Source: Cercis canadensis
Taxonomy: Eukaryota; Streptophyta; Magnoliopsida; Fabales; Fabaceae
Direction: 5' to 3'
DNA: 64,000 bases
NCBI GenBank assembly: GCA_003255065.1
Contig: QAOA01006583.1
Span: forward strand, 409,881 to 473,880
Below the pieces are notes generated by a model that saw nothing but the letters and a program-made list of their open reading frames with translations, did no database searches and was not told the DNA's origin. Positions 63,513-64,000 of the stretch are shown one piece after another (the first letter of the stretch is position 1; each line of letters begins with the position of its first letter). The position numbers and the translations under genes are program-made.

Positions 63513-64000
63513 TATTATTTTAGTCAAATTGCCAAATTTAGCACTTTTATTTAAATAAAGAGTACCTTTGTTTCATTTGGGGAGCTGAACTCTGCTGACT
63601 TTGGAACAATGAGAAGGTGAAATCACTAAAATGAAAAAAAAAATACAGTTTACGAATAGTTTAAAAACTTTTTAATGATTTGAGAAATTTTAATTAAATT
63701 ATTAATAGACATACAGATAAAGAAGTCATGCAATTTTAAAATAGTGTGATTTATCTTGTCTATGTTCCCTAAATAAAATAATAAAAAGTGTAACATTTAT
63801 ATAAAAAATTTGTACAATACTCTATTTTAATAAATAATTTTTTATACTGTATTTTCTTAGTCAATTTACCCAATAAAAATACAAAAGGTCTTTTATCTAT
63901 AAAAAAAATGAGAATAAAAAAGGAAGCTAGTGAGAGCAGAGAAAGTGAGAAACAGGACACTGCCAATGCTTGGAAGAATAGGGCCAAATGAGGACGTAGA
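63513..64000. other. Intergenic, nothing recognised
   Basis: AT-rich. A minus-strand frame at 63769-63987 is hydrophobic and has no recognised relative. Confidence 0.3.

Noticed and set aside
63769-63987. 72-codon hydrophobic minus-strand frame
   Set aside because: AT-rich DNA gives Phe/Leu/Ile-rich frames by chance; no upstream gene signals.

Overview
The window is nuclear DNA from a flowering plant, almost certainly a eudicot. It is AT-rich, its genes carry many GT-AG introns, and every recognisable protein (ALG6, RAD23, SEN54, VMA21, plant-type F-box proteins) has plant character. Between the genes lie plant-type Ty1-copia, CACTA, SINE, L1 and MITE repeats. I cannot name the species. Several single-N positions are flanked by near-identical copies of the same sequence, with SNPs or indels between them. 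This looks like the unmerged allelic contig ends of a heterozygous genome.

Layout. 1-7 kb: no certain gene; a small minisatellite, a tandem duplication, and a compact array of TRIM-like LTR units (4.27-5.56 kb) with one inverted copy. 7.1-12.6 kb (-): ALG6 glucosyltransferase, six exons. 13.3-14.1 kb: a SINE with a 16-bp target duplication and a Tourist-like MITE. 14.7-15.8 kb (-): intronless F-box/DUF295 gene, followed by two AT-rich MITEs. 17.5-26.7 kb (-): RAD23 ubiquitin-receptor gene, 13 exons, with an L1 and a hAT-like insertion in its introns. 27.3-32.3 kb: a CACTA (En/Spm) DNA transposon with intact ends and a degraded transposase. 32.7-33.3 kb: F-box/DUF295 pseudogene fragment. 34.5-38.6 kb: MITEs, including one nested in another, around the DUF1990/UPF0548 gene (35.0-36.7 kb, -). 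39.0-41.4 kb (-): tRNA-splicing endonuclease subunit SEN54, head-to-head with a MAM33/p32 family gene (42.4-44.6 kb, +). 45-56 kb: a nest of LTR fossils made of one copia element broken by a second copia element, which is itself split by a 2.7-kb solo LTR, followed by an inverted LTR fragment. 57.3-59.5 kb (+): VMA21 V-ATPase assembly factor. 60.6-61.8 kb (-): CPR1-like F-box gene with a truncated direct duplicate of its 3' end. 62-64 kb: AT-rich DNA with two long palindromes.

The host genes are unrelated housekeeping or regulatory genes (ER N-glycosylation, proteasome delivery, tRNA splicing, V-ATPase assembly, SCF adaptors). Nothing suggests an operon-like cluster or a new biological system. 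The most useful observations concern the N-junction duplications, which falsely duplicate one RAD23 exon and part of one SEN54 exon, and the transposon insertions whose target-site duplications can be read directly.
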